Shown here in pieces: positions 1 to 11,012 of a stretch of 64,000 nt of DNA. Each line of letters begins with the position of its first letter. The stretch's first letter is position 1. The stretch spans positions 510,443,442 to 510,507,441 of the forward strand of contig NC_081410.1 of the NCBI RefSeq assembly GCF_030272615.1, written 5' to 3'. The notes below the pieces were generated by a model that was not told where the DNA came from, made no database searches, and was given only the letters and a program-made list of their open reading frames with translations. Both the position numbers and the translations under genes were made by a program. This DNA comes from Cryptomeria japonica. Its lineage: Eukaryota > Streptophyta > Pinopsida > Cupressales > Cupressaceae.

Positions 1-855
1 TTTTAGATCCACAGATGTGAATCACCTTGTTAGAGGTTTTACAAAGGCTTTTATGGGCCTACCCGATTAAGGGTTTCTAACTTGACAAAGATGTGAGTAA
101 TCAACAAGTGAATGATCAAGCAAATAGCACAGTCTGCTTGGTTAGATCCATGATAGCTCATTGCCAATGCATTTCAACATTACTTCAGTTTTCAGTAAAT
201 CCACACTCTATTATAGCACATAGACTTGATCTTTTTTGTTAAGATCGCACATACAAGAACTCATCAACCACCACAAACCCTAACAACTACACACATACTA
301 AAACCCTAGACATGATGTCCTTAAAAGGAATCTGATTTCATGTCGGTCCAATAGGATTACATTGCAAGTTCATAGGTTCATTGAATCTAGACACATTTGG
401 TAACATGACACAAAAACACCGTCAAAGTGTCGGTGGATGGTAACTCATCACAAAGATATACCGGTTGGTAACTCATCATAGAGTATTACCGGTTTACACA
501 ACTTTACCAATTACCGGTTGGTAACTCAGAGTAATACTGGTTTAACAGATTATCGGTTGGTCACTCAGAGTAATATCAGTTTAACTTTTAAAGAAATTAC
601 CGGTTGACAAAAATGAAGACTGGGAAAATGATAACTACCACTTCTAGTTTCTTTGCTCCATTCCAGTTGAGATCCTCGAACTGCTTGAGGTCCTCATGCC
701 ACTTGAGATTGGTAAACACTTTCTACAAGACACCGATAGTCTAAAGACTATAACATAATATCGGTTGAGCATAACTCTTACATACAAAAAGTGATCTCAT
801 AGCAAGTGTGTGTCCATCAATGACAATCACAACATAATCATAAAAAATGCCAACA
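1..855 (-). repeat. 3' LTR of S0, cut by window edge
   Basis: On the minus strand the LTR starts at 855 with TGTTGGCATTTT directly after the polypurine tract. It is rich in the ACCGGT/ACCGGTTGGTAAC-type motif (several copies between about 470 and 600). The other LTR end lies outside the window. The plus-strand reading ends in GCCAACA, the inverted complement of the LTR start. Confidence 0.75.
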
Positions 856-856
856 A

Positions 857-1074
857 TCTCCCCCTTTGGCATTGATGGCAACACTTAGGAAAAAAATTGA
901 TGTCTAAGTATTTTTACAAAAAAAAAATATGCCATAATAAAAAATACTCCCCCTAAGCATATACACTATCTCTTTGAAGAAAAAAAATGTATACTACTTC
1001 CTTACAAAGATAAACATGAGTATACATAGCATGCATCAGAATTTTAAATACCAGAATACTTCTCCCCCTTTGCC
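857..1074 (-). other. Triplicated polypurine motifs of S0
   Basis: On the minus strand the tract GCCAAAGGGGGAGA abuts the LTR (870-857). A second copy, GGCAAAGGGGGAGA, lies at 1074-1061, and a third purine motif, CTTAGGGGGAGTA, at 957-945. The same three-motif order is present in S1 and S2. The copy next to the LTR is the expected primer for plus-strand DNA synthesis. Multiple polypurine tracts upstream of the 3' LTR are described for plant Sireviruses, which is why I place the family there. Confidence 0.7.
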
Positions 1075-1173
1075 AACAATGACAAAATACAGCTGAATAA
1101 CCCCTTTTTTGATTAGCTAAATAAATGTTTATGACAATAAAATGTGAAACTTGTCAAAAATTGATTTAAAGTC

Positions 1174-3160
1174 CTATATAAATTGCTTCATGAATAAGGA
1201 CCATGACTCAAGTAATGAGGTAGCAACCTCACTCTCCATTTGCATCTGGGATACATGTTCCTCCATGGTGTCCAAAGTACTCATCTCTTGAGTAATCGTC
1301 AAGGCATCCAGATTGAGATAGCACTTCTGAAGTATTTGCAGTCTTGGTAGTAGAACCAGTTGTAGTTCCTGCAAATCCTTGGTCTAGTTTTTTATCTCCA
1401 AATCAATTCTTGCAGCCTAAAGTTGAAACCGGTGAACGGTTTGCCCATAAGCGGTAAAGGAGTCATATGGAGTCTTGAAGGTGCTTATGAATGTATGCAA
1501 ATCAGTTTACAGTTTGTCTTTCTGGGCAAGCAGATCATCATAGAATAGATGGGGTAGACATATCTTATTGAGCAGCAATTTCCCCTCATCCATTGCATCT
1601 CTAATGTCCTTCTGTGCCTTCTGTAGATTGGACCGGAGCTCATGTAGCTTTCTCACCAAGGCAGTGTTCAAAGCCTTTTGATGCTCCTTCTTGGCATGCG
1701 CTTCTACAACCTCTTCCAAGCTTTGTACCTGGTCCTCCACAACTATGCATAAGAGTTTCAATTGGGCCAGAGAGGAATCGGTACTGGGGAGGTTGGTACA
1801 GGGTATCAAACTGGTTAGAGTGTCCACTGCAGCTTGGATCATGTCTTGCTCCTTCTTCCTCCTTATCACCTCTAGGCGTTCTTGAGCAAGCTTAATGGTT
1901 TGTAGCAGCTCTAATTCATTAGCAGATTGGAGGTCAATGGGACTGGTAATATCAGCCGATTTGGCTTGACTACCGGTTGTCTTTGGGGTCTCCACCTATG
2001 TGCTCTGTGTCATTTTCTCCTTCTCTTTGGCTCTTAACTTATCTTCTTCTGCCTTCTTTTTCTCCTCTACTTCTTTCTTTCTTTTCTCTTCTTCATCCTT
2101 CTTCTCTTCTTCTTTCTGCTCCTTTTCTTCTTCATCCTTCTTATTCTTCTCCTCTTCCTACTTCTTCTTCTCCTCTTCCTACTTCCTCTTCTCCTCTTCC
2201 TTTCTCTTCTCCTCTTCATGCTTCCTCTTCTCCTCTTCTTGCTTCCTCTTCTCCTCTTCCTTTCTCTTTTCTTCTTCCTGTCATTTCTCTTCTTCTTTCT
2301 TTTCTTCTTCCTTCTTCTTCTTCTCTTCCTCTTGTTTCTTCTTCTTCTCTTCTCGTTTCCTCTTCTCCTCCTCTTTTTTCTTTTCTTCCTCTTTTCTCTT
2401 CTTCTGCCTATTTCTTCTTTTCTTCTTCCTGTTGCTTCTTCTCTTTCTTTGCTTTCTCCTTGGCAGCCTTTTCTTTTTCCTATTTTTCCTATCCTGCTGC
2501 TTCAGATGGTGTACCCGGAGTGACATTTTCACCATTCAAGGCATCAACATCAATAGGGTCCATTTGAGCAATGACCTATTCTCCTTCACTATGATATACC
2601 TCATCTCATTTATTGGTTGTCGGTTCTTGCTCATCTTTCCTATTGGTTTTAGCCACTTGATGCAACCTTAAAGCGACTTGGGCATGAGAGTGGGTATCTT
2701 TTACCACTTCAGGAACTTTTCCTTCTAGCAACAAGAGTCTCCTTCTTCTCATGAAGAAGAGGCCTTTGTATTTTTCCATAGTTTCATAAAGTTCTGAATT
2801 TGACACATTAAGAAAATATTGTGCAAATATTTTCTCTCTTATTTCTTGTTCCTTCTTTATGGCAATGCACCATTTGTTATCTAAACAATTATATAAAGAA
2901 TCCGGTGTCACAGATCTAATTTCTGATGGTGACTGATCATTACCACATAAATATTGAATGACTTCTTGTTCAACTTCCTCTTTCTCATTATCATTGAAAT
3001 CATCAAAATATTCTTGCAAATCACTAAGCAATTTTCTTCTAATATTCTTAATAGTTCTTTGACAATGTGTCAAAGGTTTGTAGGAGGAAATATCAATATT
3101 TACCGGTGCAGATGTTTCTATAGCATAGGAAATTGGAAATCATTACAAGCAAATCAAAAT
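1174..3160 (-). pseudogene. S0 second ORF, coiled-coil and Lys/Glu heptad protein, broken
   Basis: Reading the minus strand from about 3160, an almost continuous frame runs through a basic/acidic helical region (3073-2606), a long Lys/Glu-rich stretch (2535-2040) and a second helical region (1995-1507). A further short open stretch ends at 1174. In the middle part seven-residue units of the type EEEKRKQ repeat; in some units the Gln codon is TAG, giving stops. Long helices and heptads suggest a coiled coil. The position, between the lost gag side and the polypurine tract, matches ORF2 of S1 and S2. Sequence similarity to those ORF2s is weak by eye, so common descent is uncertain. No enzymatic motif is visible. 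Function unknown. Confidence 0.55.
2040..2480. repeat. 440-bp polypyrimidine/polypurine tract
   Basis: The plus strand is almost entirely C and T, built from CTTCTCCTCTTC-type units with only scattered purines. It is the complement of the Lys/Glu heptad codons of the S0 ORF. Such long purine-pyrimidine strand asymmetry can form triplex DNA, but here the coding origin explains the composition. Confidence 0.85.
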
Positions 3161-3189
3161 ACTAATCTAGCTCAATCACGAAAGCTCAA

Positions 3190-4616
3190 ATGAAATGATC
3201 AATCCTAAACACACCCAATAAAGACATGAAAGCAAAACATTCAAGATTAAAAGCTAAGCAAACCAAATGCAGATCTGAATATCTCCTTCATGTGGCTCCA
3301 TTGTCCTTCTTTCTTCTTCAAATAGCTTTTGTTTGTGGATCTCACCTTCAAGTGCATAAACCTAATGTGAAAGCAAGATTGACAATTAGTGCAAGAGTAC
3401 TCAAAGCATGATTGATTTGACAAAGTGATTACGAAAAAGTGATTAGTTTGATTGAAGAAATTCATCCAATTTATAGATAAATTGGAGAAAAGACAAGATT
3501 TGCATGAAATTGATATTAGAGGCAATTGATTTCAAAAATGGCACAATTGAGTGGAAAGAAGAAGGTTATGACACCTTCTATGTCATGAATTATGACATAT
3601 TGCCAATGCAAAGGTTAGAGGACTAGAGGCTTATGACATCTTGCTATGTCAAAAGTATGACGCATGAGAAATTCATGCTTCCACCGAAGCACAAAAATAG
3701 GGAAAGACTAGAGAGAAATTAATTAGGTGGAAATTAAACTTGACAAATTAGAAAATAGGTGGAAATTAGGAATTAGGAAAATGAGGAAATTAGGAATTTA
3801 GTGAATTAATTATTAATTAATTCACAAAGAGGGAATTTAGAATTTAGTGAATTAATTAGGAAATTAGGAGAAATTAGGTAAATCAATTAATAATTTGTCA
3901 TTTATTAATTAATTCACAAAAAGAAGAATAATTAGTTAGCCAATTAAATTAAACATTTAATCGTGACACGAAGACCTAGGATAAATAAATAAATTATTTA
4001 ACCTAGAGGGAGAAATGGCAAACAGGGTTAAATGAATAAAATCATGAAACCCTAAAAGATGAATTAGAAATGCAAGGATGACAATTAGGTCTTGATATAA
4101 AATTGATTTGATGTTGATTCGATCATCATTTTGAATTGACAAAGGACCAATGCTGACAAACAATTTTGATTGATAAATCCACCAATTTATGAGGAACAAT
4201 GACTAATTGATCTAGATTGACACAATTGAGAAAGACGACGATCGATGACAAATTGATTACCAGATGACAAGATTGAAAATGACAACGATCGATGACAAAT
4301 CGATCGCAAGATGACAAGATCAATAGGAGGACAAAACCCTAATTAGGATTGACGATGTCCAAAATAATGACAAATGAATATGCACATTGATGCGACAAGA
4401 TAAGACCGACCAAAATCATGACAAATATTGTTATCGACAAGACCAAATTCGAGAGCGAGATAAATGAAGAATGGAGAAGAAGGACTCGATGCTCGCAAAT
4501 GATAAAGACCAAATGCGTGAAATAGGAGAAATGTTAATGCGACGCAAAAACCCTAAAATAATGTGCAAATGTTAAAGTACGACTCCGCAAGCATTAACCA
4601 TTTTTAGGTGTCTACA
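3190..4616 (-). repeat. 3' LTR of T1
   Basis: On the minus strand the LTR starts at 4616 with TGTAGACACC after a purine tract. The body contains many short degenerate repeats of GACAATTGAT and AATTAGG type. The end is uncertain; TGAAATGATC at about 3191 on the plus strand is the best candidate terminus because S0 coding similarity stops just before it. No second LTR is in the window, so divergence cannot be measured. Confidence 0.5.
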
Positions 4617-4633
4617 TTTTGCCCCTCTTTGAG
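4617..4633 (-). other. Polypurine tract of T1
   Basis: Minus-strand CTCAAAGAGGGGCAAA directly precedes the LTR start TGTAGACACC. It is the expected plus-strand primer site. Confidence 0.7.
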
Positions 4634-4921
4634 ACAATGCGATTTTAAGCGTTGTTTCAAAGAACAATAATAAAAATGCCCCAGATGCTGACAATGACAT
4701 ATGAAAATGCCCCAGACAATAACAATGACATATGCATGCCCCCTCAAGGAATTGGGCGGAAACATGTAGAAAAGAGACCAATTGATCGATAAAAATGATA
4801 GGATCGAACGGACCGACAATCGGAGATCGGACACACAAAGGACAAGCAATTGAAGGTACAAAAGACCACAACTAGCATAAGATGGAGAGAGTGCACATCC
4901 ATCTATGCACTGACAAAGATC

Positions 4922-4928
4922 TATAAAT
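4922..4928 (+). promoter_or_regulatory. TATA box of the antisense PMD gene
   Basis: TATAAAT lies 136 bp upstream of the proposed ATG at 5064, in the correct orientation. It sits inside T1, opposite to the direction of T1 transcription, so the PMD gene would have its own promoter. Not tested; TATA-like strings are common in AT-rich DNA. Confidence 0.4.
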
Positions 4929-5063
4929 GAGACAAAGAGAAGGAAAATTGCTCATTTGCACTAGCCTAAGAGGAGAATTTGTTGCTTTGGAAAAGGACAC
5001 TTGTAGAGAGATGGTGAACATTCCAATGGCAAATCACCTTGGAGAACATGTACACACATTCAG

Positions 5064-7267
5064 ATGACCGAACGACGCAGGAGCAGCGGTATGTATCTCA
5101 AAAACCCATGTTTTCAATTTCATGCATTTGACTTTCTTGCGGGACATTGCGGGGCCCATATGGGATGCAAAAAGGGACTCCTGCGCTTGTGTAGGGTGAA
5201 TCCTGCGCTTGTGTAGGGTCTTCTGCACTTGTGTAGGGGGACACAGGCGCAGGACTCATCACACAAGCGCAGTTGTGCTCTGGGAACTCAATCTAGGTCA
5301 AAAACAGCATGCAAATGATCCGGAAAGGGGGGATAAGGGTAGGATAGGTCAGAATAGATGAAAAACACCCTGATTTGGATATGAAAATGAGGAAATGCAA
5401 CCCATAGGAGAAAACCCTAAAACTGACAAAATGTGCCCCAATTGTGATGCAGAGTCGACAGTATCCATTGATCACACGGGAGAATTGACTAGACTGCTTC
5501 ATGTTACGACATAGACTCAGAAGCACAGACAGAGATAAATTAGCAGGACTGGGGTTATACTATGTCACATTCATGCCCGAGATTAGGGCAAACACAGGAC
5601 TACTTACCGCATTAGCAGAGCGATGGCATTCAGAGACCTCCTCTTTCCATCTGGCGACTGGAGAGGCGACTGTGACATTGGAGGATGTATGGCGTATCCT
5701 CCACATTCTGATTCATGGGGAGATGGTAGAGTATGACCCAGTGACAGGGAGAGATGCATTGTGTAGATTATTTGAGTGTGACACATATGATCTAGATATT
5801 GTGGAGAGGGAGATCGGTTGGGAGACCATGGCATCAGAGTATGATCGACGATATGTGGTGATAGCATGTCTACTAGCAAGAGATAGACGAGGTCATGGAT
5901 TCCTGATTGGATGGGGAAGAGTGCTAGAGCGGATAGCGATAGAGGGTACGGTGTATGCATGGGGACCATGTGTACTGGCTATGCTATATTTTCAGTTGCA
6001 TCAGATAGCATAACAAGGAGTGCAGACTTTGAGCTATGGAGTCACACTGTTACAGGTATGGGCATTTGAACACATAGCCATATGTCAACCGATTACAGAG
6101 AGATAGGTAGTACCACACCGACCATATGTGTACTATTATGGGGGAGCACTGAGACAGGGTCTGTTTGGATACATATTGTATTGGCAACATGAGCTAGATA
6201 GGTTGAGAGAGTTCACATGGAGGCCATATCATGATTGTCCGGGATGGTCAAATGACAATGAGGAGCTACCGTATTGCAGACAGGAGAGGTACCTAATTGG
6301 GCGACCAGTGAATCACCAGAGAGTGATTGAGATGTACCTACCAGAGAGAGTCAGACGACAGTTTGAAGAGAGGCAGGATGTACCTAGGAGGACTACACAC
6401 TTTGCCCGATCTCACAGAGAGATGAGTCAGTGGGGGAGTATGATTCAGCCACACATAGGATATGCTGACTTCTCATAGCTACAACAGAGACAGTGGGATT
6501 GGAGATCAAATGTGGTGGACGTCGGGATGACAAAGGAGTACGAGAGATGGTTTGTACGATGATGGCCAGTGCCATTGATAGATCCAGACATTCCAGTACC
6601 AAGGAGACAGGAGGACTTCCCACTCATAGGAGAGGAGGAGGGAGATGATGAGGATGAGGAGGATGAGGGTGGTGATGAGGATGAGGAGGATGATGAGGAT
6701 AGAGATGAGGATGAGGAGGATGACAAGGATGAGCTAGATTCAGGCGAGCAGGAGGCATTGCAGGATATACCCATAGAGTCGAAGACAGCTAGCATAGAGG
6801 AGATGGAGATGTGCAGGGCTACCATAGCGAGTCAGCATGATCACATTGCAACTTTAGAGAGACAGAATGCCATCTTGAGGACAAAGCAGGATCAGTTCAG
6901 AGCGGAGATAGCCAGATTCACAATGGCTCGAGATGCAGCAATAGCTCAGGCACAACGAGAGGAACAGAGAGTCACTGAGTACATTGGGTCGATTCGGGAT
7001 GCCAGTGCATGGGAGATGGCATAGATGTTGGTAGAGACCGGAGAGGAGATACATCATTGGAGGACACTATATGAGAGTGTAGTTCGACCTGAGTAGAGAG
7101 CAGCTTCATATCGGGCACGATCAAGGACAGAGAGAAGAGCACGCTCTCGGAGGTCATTGAGCAGCATGGGGGTGAGTGGACCTATGAGACCACCACAGCT
7201 AGGACCAGGAGGGACATCATTCATGAGACATGGCAGGGATGAGGAGGATAGAGGGAGCACCCAGTGA
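5064..7267 (+). pseudogene. Plant mobile domain (PMD, aminotransferase-like) gene, transposon-borne, decayed
   Basis: Proposed exon 1 is 5064-5088, a GT-AG intron 5089-5452, and exon 2 runs to TGA at 7265-7267. Joining exon 1 to exon 2 keeps one frame for about 18 codons; a single-base shift near 5508 then leads into the main frame. That frame carries PMD hallmarks: ALAERWHSETSSFHL, then TLEDVWRILHILIHGE, and further on LDRLREFTWRPY. After the PMD come an Asp/Glu-rich block (about 6630-6740), a coiled coil (about 6790-7000) and an Arg/Ser-rich tail. In-frame stops are at 5486, 6011, 6104, 6476, 6560, 7022 and 7094; beyond 5508 no frameshift was seen. PMD proteins occur both as host nuclear factors (MAIN/MAIL family) and inside gypsy and MULE transposons; here the context is a gypsy element. 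Products would be truncated. Confidence 0.8.
5175..5245 (+). repeat. Short tandem repeat in PMD intron
   Basis: About three imperfect copies of TGCGCTTGTGTAGGG, 20-30 bp apart, lie within the proposed intron, followed by an inverted partial copy (GGCGCAGGAC). Confidence 0.6.
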
Positions 7268-8340
7268 CAGAGGCACATGCTCTATATGACGGACAGTGGA
7301 CATTATGTAGCTTGACATTTTGTAGTCAGCCTGCAGGCCATACTTAGGACAGACAGTCCAATTTTGTACTCCGATATTTTTGTGACATATGATATGATAT
7401 GCATTGATATGATGGGATGCAATATGTTATGACTGATGTTATTTTCCATGTATGGATGACTTATGCACTATTTATGTACCATTGTGGAACATGTATGGAT
7501 GTATTTTTTATGTGTTTTTAATGCATTGATAATATGAAATGGATAAAATTCTTGATGTGATGCTTGATATAATGCAAATGTACTAACCAATGAATGCAGG
7601 ATGCAGCATATGTGTGTTTGGGGAAAATCGGAGCACTAGACCGAACTGGCTATCCGAACTGACTGAAGAAATGTTAGTAAGAAGAAATGAAACAGAGGAC
7701 AGTTAGAGACAAAGAAAAACTTTCTTTCAGTAATGCACTTTGTAGGTGAGAACCTTTATTTAATGTAGCAAAATGGATGTGTAGCATCATGGCATTGAAG
7801 GCCAGAGCTGAAATGCAACCCTTTTTGCAAAAGACAGACACATCGCAGACAAACAACAATCACAACAAAAAAGAAAGGGACCATGAACCATCCCGGTCAC
7901 TCTAAATCACTCAGTGACATCATCGAGCAACATAGGAACATGACCGAAGCCAAAGATAAATCAGTAAAAAGATAAGATGCACAAATTCCAACAAAGCAAA
8001 CAAACATCTTGATCTTCATTGTCAAAAGTTGAAAGTGCTGATAGGATGATCATGTTGTTTGGTTTCAGGACATGTGGTACCCCGTCTAAGATAGGATACA
8101 GTCTGGTTTCAAGTATACCACACCCTGTATAAGACCCATGATAGTAGAGACAAGGACAAATGATATTAATGTTGATGTTCGATTGATAAAACAATTTTGA
8201 TCAGTTTGAATGTCTGGTTTGAGTGAAAAAGTTCATTTGTGAATACGTGATTTCATTTAAAACACAGTGTTGGATTGAGTATCGTTGGAGGGATGCTCAG
8301 TGATTTGTCTTATGCACAAAGGGGATATTTATTGCAAAAT
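7268..8340. other. 3' flank of PMD gene, no gene seen
   Basis: Noncoding DNA inside T1, between the PMD gene and the T-rich repeats. It contains several TATGATATGATATG-like short repeats near 7390-7440 and no convincing ORF on either strand. A polyadenylation region for the PMD gene may lie at its left end. Confidence 0.5.
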
Positions 8341-8990
8341 GCTTGTTTTTGCGAGTTTTATAATTTTTTATTTTTTTTTGTGTTCATTTTTTTTTCAGGA
8401 CTTTATTTGACTTTTTAGGGATTTTTTCAGGACATTATTTGATTTTTAGGGATTTTTTCACGACATTTTTCAATTTTTTATGATTTATTTTAGGATTTTT
8501 TTTTCATTTTTTTTTTGTATTATTTCAGGACTTTTTTCAATTTTTTATGATTTATTTCAGGACTTTTATAAATGCAAAAGTTCCAGTGATTGATCATGAC
8601 AAAGGGAGCGTACCCAATGCACATCGGAAAGACATATATAGAAGCCCGGACTGGAATGTATGCACAAGAAATGGAGTATGCAAGACAATGATGTTGACCA
8701 ATCATAGGCTTGGAACAGATCAATGGGTCAAGACAAAGATAGGCATGATAAACCGACCGAGAGAAAGCATAGCTTAGAGGTCATGACAGATGATGGAGCA
8801 ATGATCTCAATTTACACATGGTGCCTGTTTGCCAGGTTTTCACCACGGTACTTGCCCAAAGCGCCTGTTTGCTAGGTTTTCATTAGAGGGCAAATCATTT
8901 TTCTTTACTTTTTTGCTCTTTTTCACTTTTTTTTTCACTTTTTTTGTATTTTTTTTGTATTTTTTTGCTTTTTTTTTTTTTGGTTTAATT
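8340..8990. repeat. T-rich tandem repeats and imperfect 40-bp duplication
   Basis: From 8380 to 8570 an imperfect unit containing TTTCAGGACTTTTT recurs every 30-40 bp. Between 8822 and 8885 GCCTGTTTGCCAGGTTTTCA occurs twice with one change. From 8890 to 8990 there are runs of T interrupted by C or G. This lies between the integrase end and the PMD gene and looks like degenerate untranslated sequence of T1. Confidence 0.7.
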
Positions 8991-9027
8991 TTTTCAAGAT
9001 CATACTTGAAGAAGTGCTGATAGAAAA

Positions 9028-9470
9028 TTATGCCCAGTACTTGCGAAGATGCATGCTGTTTACAAGATCAAACAAAGGTTCACCTTCTGGAGTGGCACGC
9101 TGATATGCCCCCGAGCCATAGGCTGCAGTCACTATGAAAGGCCTAACCCAATTAGGTTCAAACTTACCTTTGATGATGTCAGTAGACTGTGCATTCTTAG
9201 GGTTTTCCTTTAAAACCAGATCTCCCACTTCGAAGTGTCACCCTTTGACCTTCTTATTATAAGAGCGATGGAGACGGTTTTGATATGCTTGCAAATGTGT
9301 CAAGGTTGTCTGATGTTTCTCATCTAACATCTCAAGTTGATGCAACCAAGAGACTCTATGTGTCTCATCATCAATCAGATGTTGCAAGGAAACACGCAAG
9401 GAAGGAATCTCCACTTCCAAGGGTAAAATGGCTTCCGCACCATACACCAAGGAATAATATGGTATCCTAA
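9028..9470 (-). pseudogene. Ty3/gypsy integrase C-terminal fragment (T1)
   Basis: Two adjoining minus-strand frames read, in order, YSLVYGAEAILPLEVEIPSL, a helical segment, then GDLVLKENPKN and GKFEPNWVRPFIVTAAYGSG. These are the typical C-terminal integrase motifs of non-chromoviral plant gypsy elements (Athila/Tat group). The frame changes near 9235. The catalytic core (D,D,E) and all upstream pol domains are absent; the homology stops at about 9470, exactly where the minisatellite starts. The fragment ends in KYW followed by a stop. Nonfunctional. Confidence 0.85.
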
Positions 9471-9880
9471 GGAGTCATATTGTGTCCTACGACCCCTTAG
9501 GACACCATATGACCCCTTAAGACACCAAAATGTGTCGTTATGAGTCATATGGTGTCCTAAGGGGTCATGGGACACCATATGTCCCCTAAGGACAACATAC
9601 AGCCCCTTATGACACCATATTGGGTCATTATGAGTCATATGGTGTCCATGGGGGTCATATTGTGTCCTACGACCTCTTAGGACACCATATGACCCCTTAA
9701 GACACCATATTGGGTCATTATGCATCCTATGGTGTCCTAAGGGGTCATATTGTGTCCTATGACCCTTTAGGACACCATACAACCCCTTAAGACACCAAAT
9801 TGTGTCGTTATGGGTCATATGGTGTCCTAAGGGGTTATGGGACACCATATGACCCCTAAGGACAACATACAACCCCTTAT
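9471..9880. repeat. Minisatellite: 90-bp monomer, 270-bp higher-order repeat
   Basis: Units start at 9481, 9571, 9661 and 9751, with a partial unit from 9841. All spacings are exactly 90 bp. Position 9481 matches 9751 and 9561 matches 9831 better than intermediate units, so three monomers form a 270-bp higher-order repeat. Each monomer is made of three about 30-bp parts containing both GGTGTCCTAAGGGGTCAT and its reverse complement, so it is rich in dyad symmetry. As 90 is divisible by 3, it leaves a long but meaningless open frame. Confidence 0.9.

Positions 9881-9881
<1 letters not shown>

Positions 9882-9961
<80 letters not shown>
9882..9961. repeat. (CT)n microsatellite
   Basis: About 40 uninterrupted CT units directly after the minisatellite. 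Confidence 0.97.
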
Positions 9962-9962
<1 letters not shown>

Positions 9963-10510
9963 AAGTATGTGTAATAAAATCAGATATCGGATTTTGTAGG
10001 ATATCTAATTTTTGTCATTGCCATTAATGTGGCAATAGTTAAAAAAAAAAGGTGGCAACGGGAAAAAAATTTGGGACCACAAATTTATACATTAAAATTG
10101 GATATCCGATATAATCCGATATTCGATTTTATCAGATATCCAATTTTTATACTTCAATTATTTTAAAATAACATTATATTGTATAATATAATAATATATT
10201 ATACTATATAGTATAATAATATATTATATAATATAATAATATATTATATAATATATTATTATATTATACTATATAGTATAATAATATATTATATAATATA
10301 ATAATATATTATTATATTATATAATATAATAATATATTATGTTATATATTATTATATTATATAATACATATTATATAATAAGGTAATAATATATTATAAC
10401 ATAATATTATATATTATATATTATATAATATATTATTATATCACATTATATATTTTATAATTTAAAATTACCTATAAAAATCGGATATCTGATTTAATTG
10501 GATATTCAAT
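9962..10510. repeat. AT-rich palindromic repeat flanked by ATATCCGAT motifs
   Basis: The core (10155-10450) is almost only A and T and consists of ATAATATATTATA-type palindromes. On both sides are GATATC-containing motifs: CGGATTTTGTAGGATATC and CAGATATCCAATTTTT on the left, AAAATCGGATATCTGA on the right. The flanks are partly inverted relative to each other, so the block could be a hairpin-forming MITE remnant. No target duplication was identified. Confidence 0.6.
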
Positions 10511-11012
10511 TTGCTTAGGTGTTTACCATGCCAAGGTGTACTAACATCCATGCCAAGCAAAAAGTCAACATAGTTTTTCGCGTTTTTAGGCGAGTGGAGA
10601 AGGCTATTTTTTTCACATCACCACTTTTTGGCCCCCCATGATCCTGCACTAACCCTTGCAGCTATTGCAACTTTTTGATAGATTTTGAGACTTTTTCACA
10701 TCCTTTTGCAACTTTTTGACACTTTTTGACAAATCTACTAAATATAATAGATTCATAATGAATCTAGGACATCCCTAGTGAATCAATGTCATTTATAATG
10801 AACCTTTCATTCATAATGAATTTAACTTAGTCCTAATTAATCTAAATGATAAATGAATCAAAATGAAAATGAGGATGAATGGAGAGCAAAGACTAACAAG
10901 TCTATATTAAGCCTTCATATAATCATAGTTGTTCTCTCTCTCTTAGGTGTCTTATTGCTTCTACAATTATGACCATGATCATAGACTTAGTAAGTAATTT
11001 GTTTATGTTGAA
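10511..11012. other. No feature recognised
   Basis: Noncoding. It includes several CTTTTTGACA-like short repeats (10660-10735) and repeated ATTCATAATGAA words (10745-10830). Confidence 0.5.

Larger units (their letters stand above)
1..3160 (-). mobile_element. S0: Sirevirus/copia-like LTR element, 3' half
   Basis: Minus-strand element that enters from the left window edge. Going down in coordinate it shows coding sequence (3160-1174), an untranslated stretch, polypurine motifs (1074-857) and the start of the 3' LTR at 855. The LTR begins TGTTGGC, like S1 and S2, and the same polypurine motif precedes it. The 5' half is missing: at about 3.19 kb the sequence changes to the LTR of another element. 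Family membership rests on the LTR start and polypurine motifs; the coding part is only analogous in layout to S1 and S2. Confidence 0.7.
3190..9470 (-). mobile_element. T1: Tat-like Ty3/gypsy element, truncated, with antisense PMD gene
   Basis: Minus-strand order is integrase C-terminus (9470-9028), T-rich spacer, a gene on the opposite strand (5064-7267), polypurine tract (4633-4617) and 3' LTR (4616 to about 3190). Everything upstream of the last part of integrase is absent; a minisatellite begins where integrase ends. An extra ORF in antisense between integrase and 3' LTR is known for the Tat/Ogre lineage of plant gypsy elements. The left LTR boundary is estimated. Confidence 0.65.

Noticed and set aside
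1977-2671. Long plus-strand open frames rich in Leu, Ser and Phe
   Set aside because: They are antisense shadows of the Lys/Glu-coding purine tract of S0; composition alone keeps them open.
6445-6825. Minus-strand Ser-rich frame opposite the PMD gene
   Set aside because: It is the complement of the Asp/Glu-rich block of the PMD gene.
9375-9872. 165-codon minus-strand open frame with repeated HMTHND-like text
   Set aside because: It arises because the 90-bp minisatellite unit is a multiple of three; no protein evidence.
9471-9880. CRISPR-like regular repeats
   Set aside because: Monomers are contiguous with no unique spacers and the window is plant DNA; it is a minisatellite.
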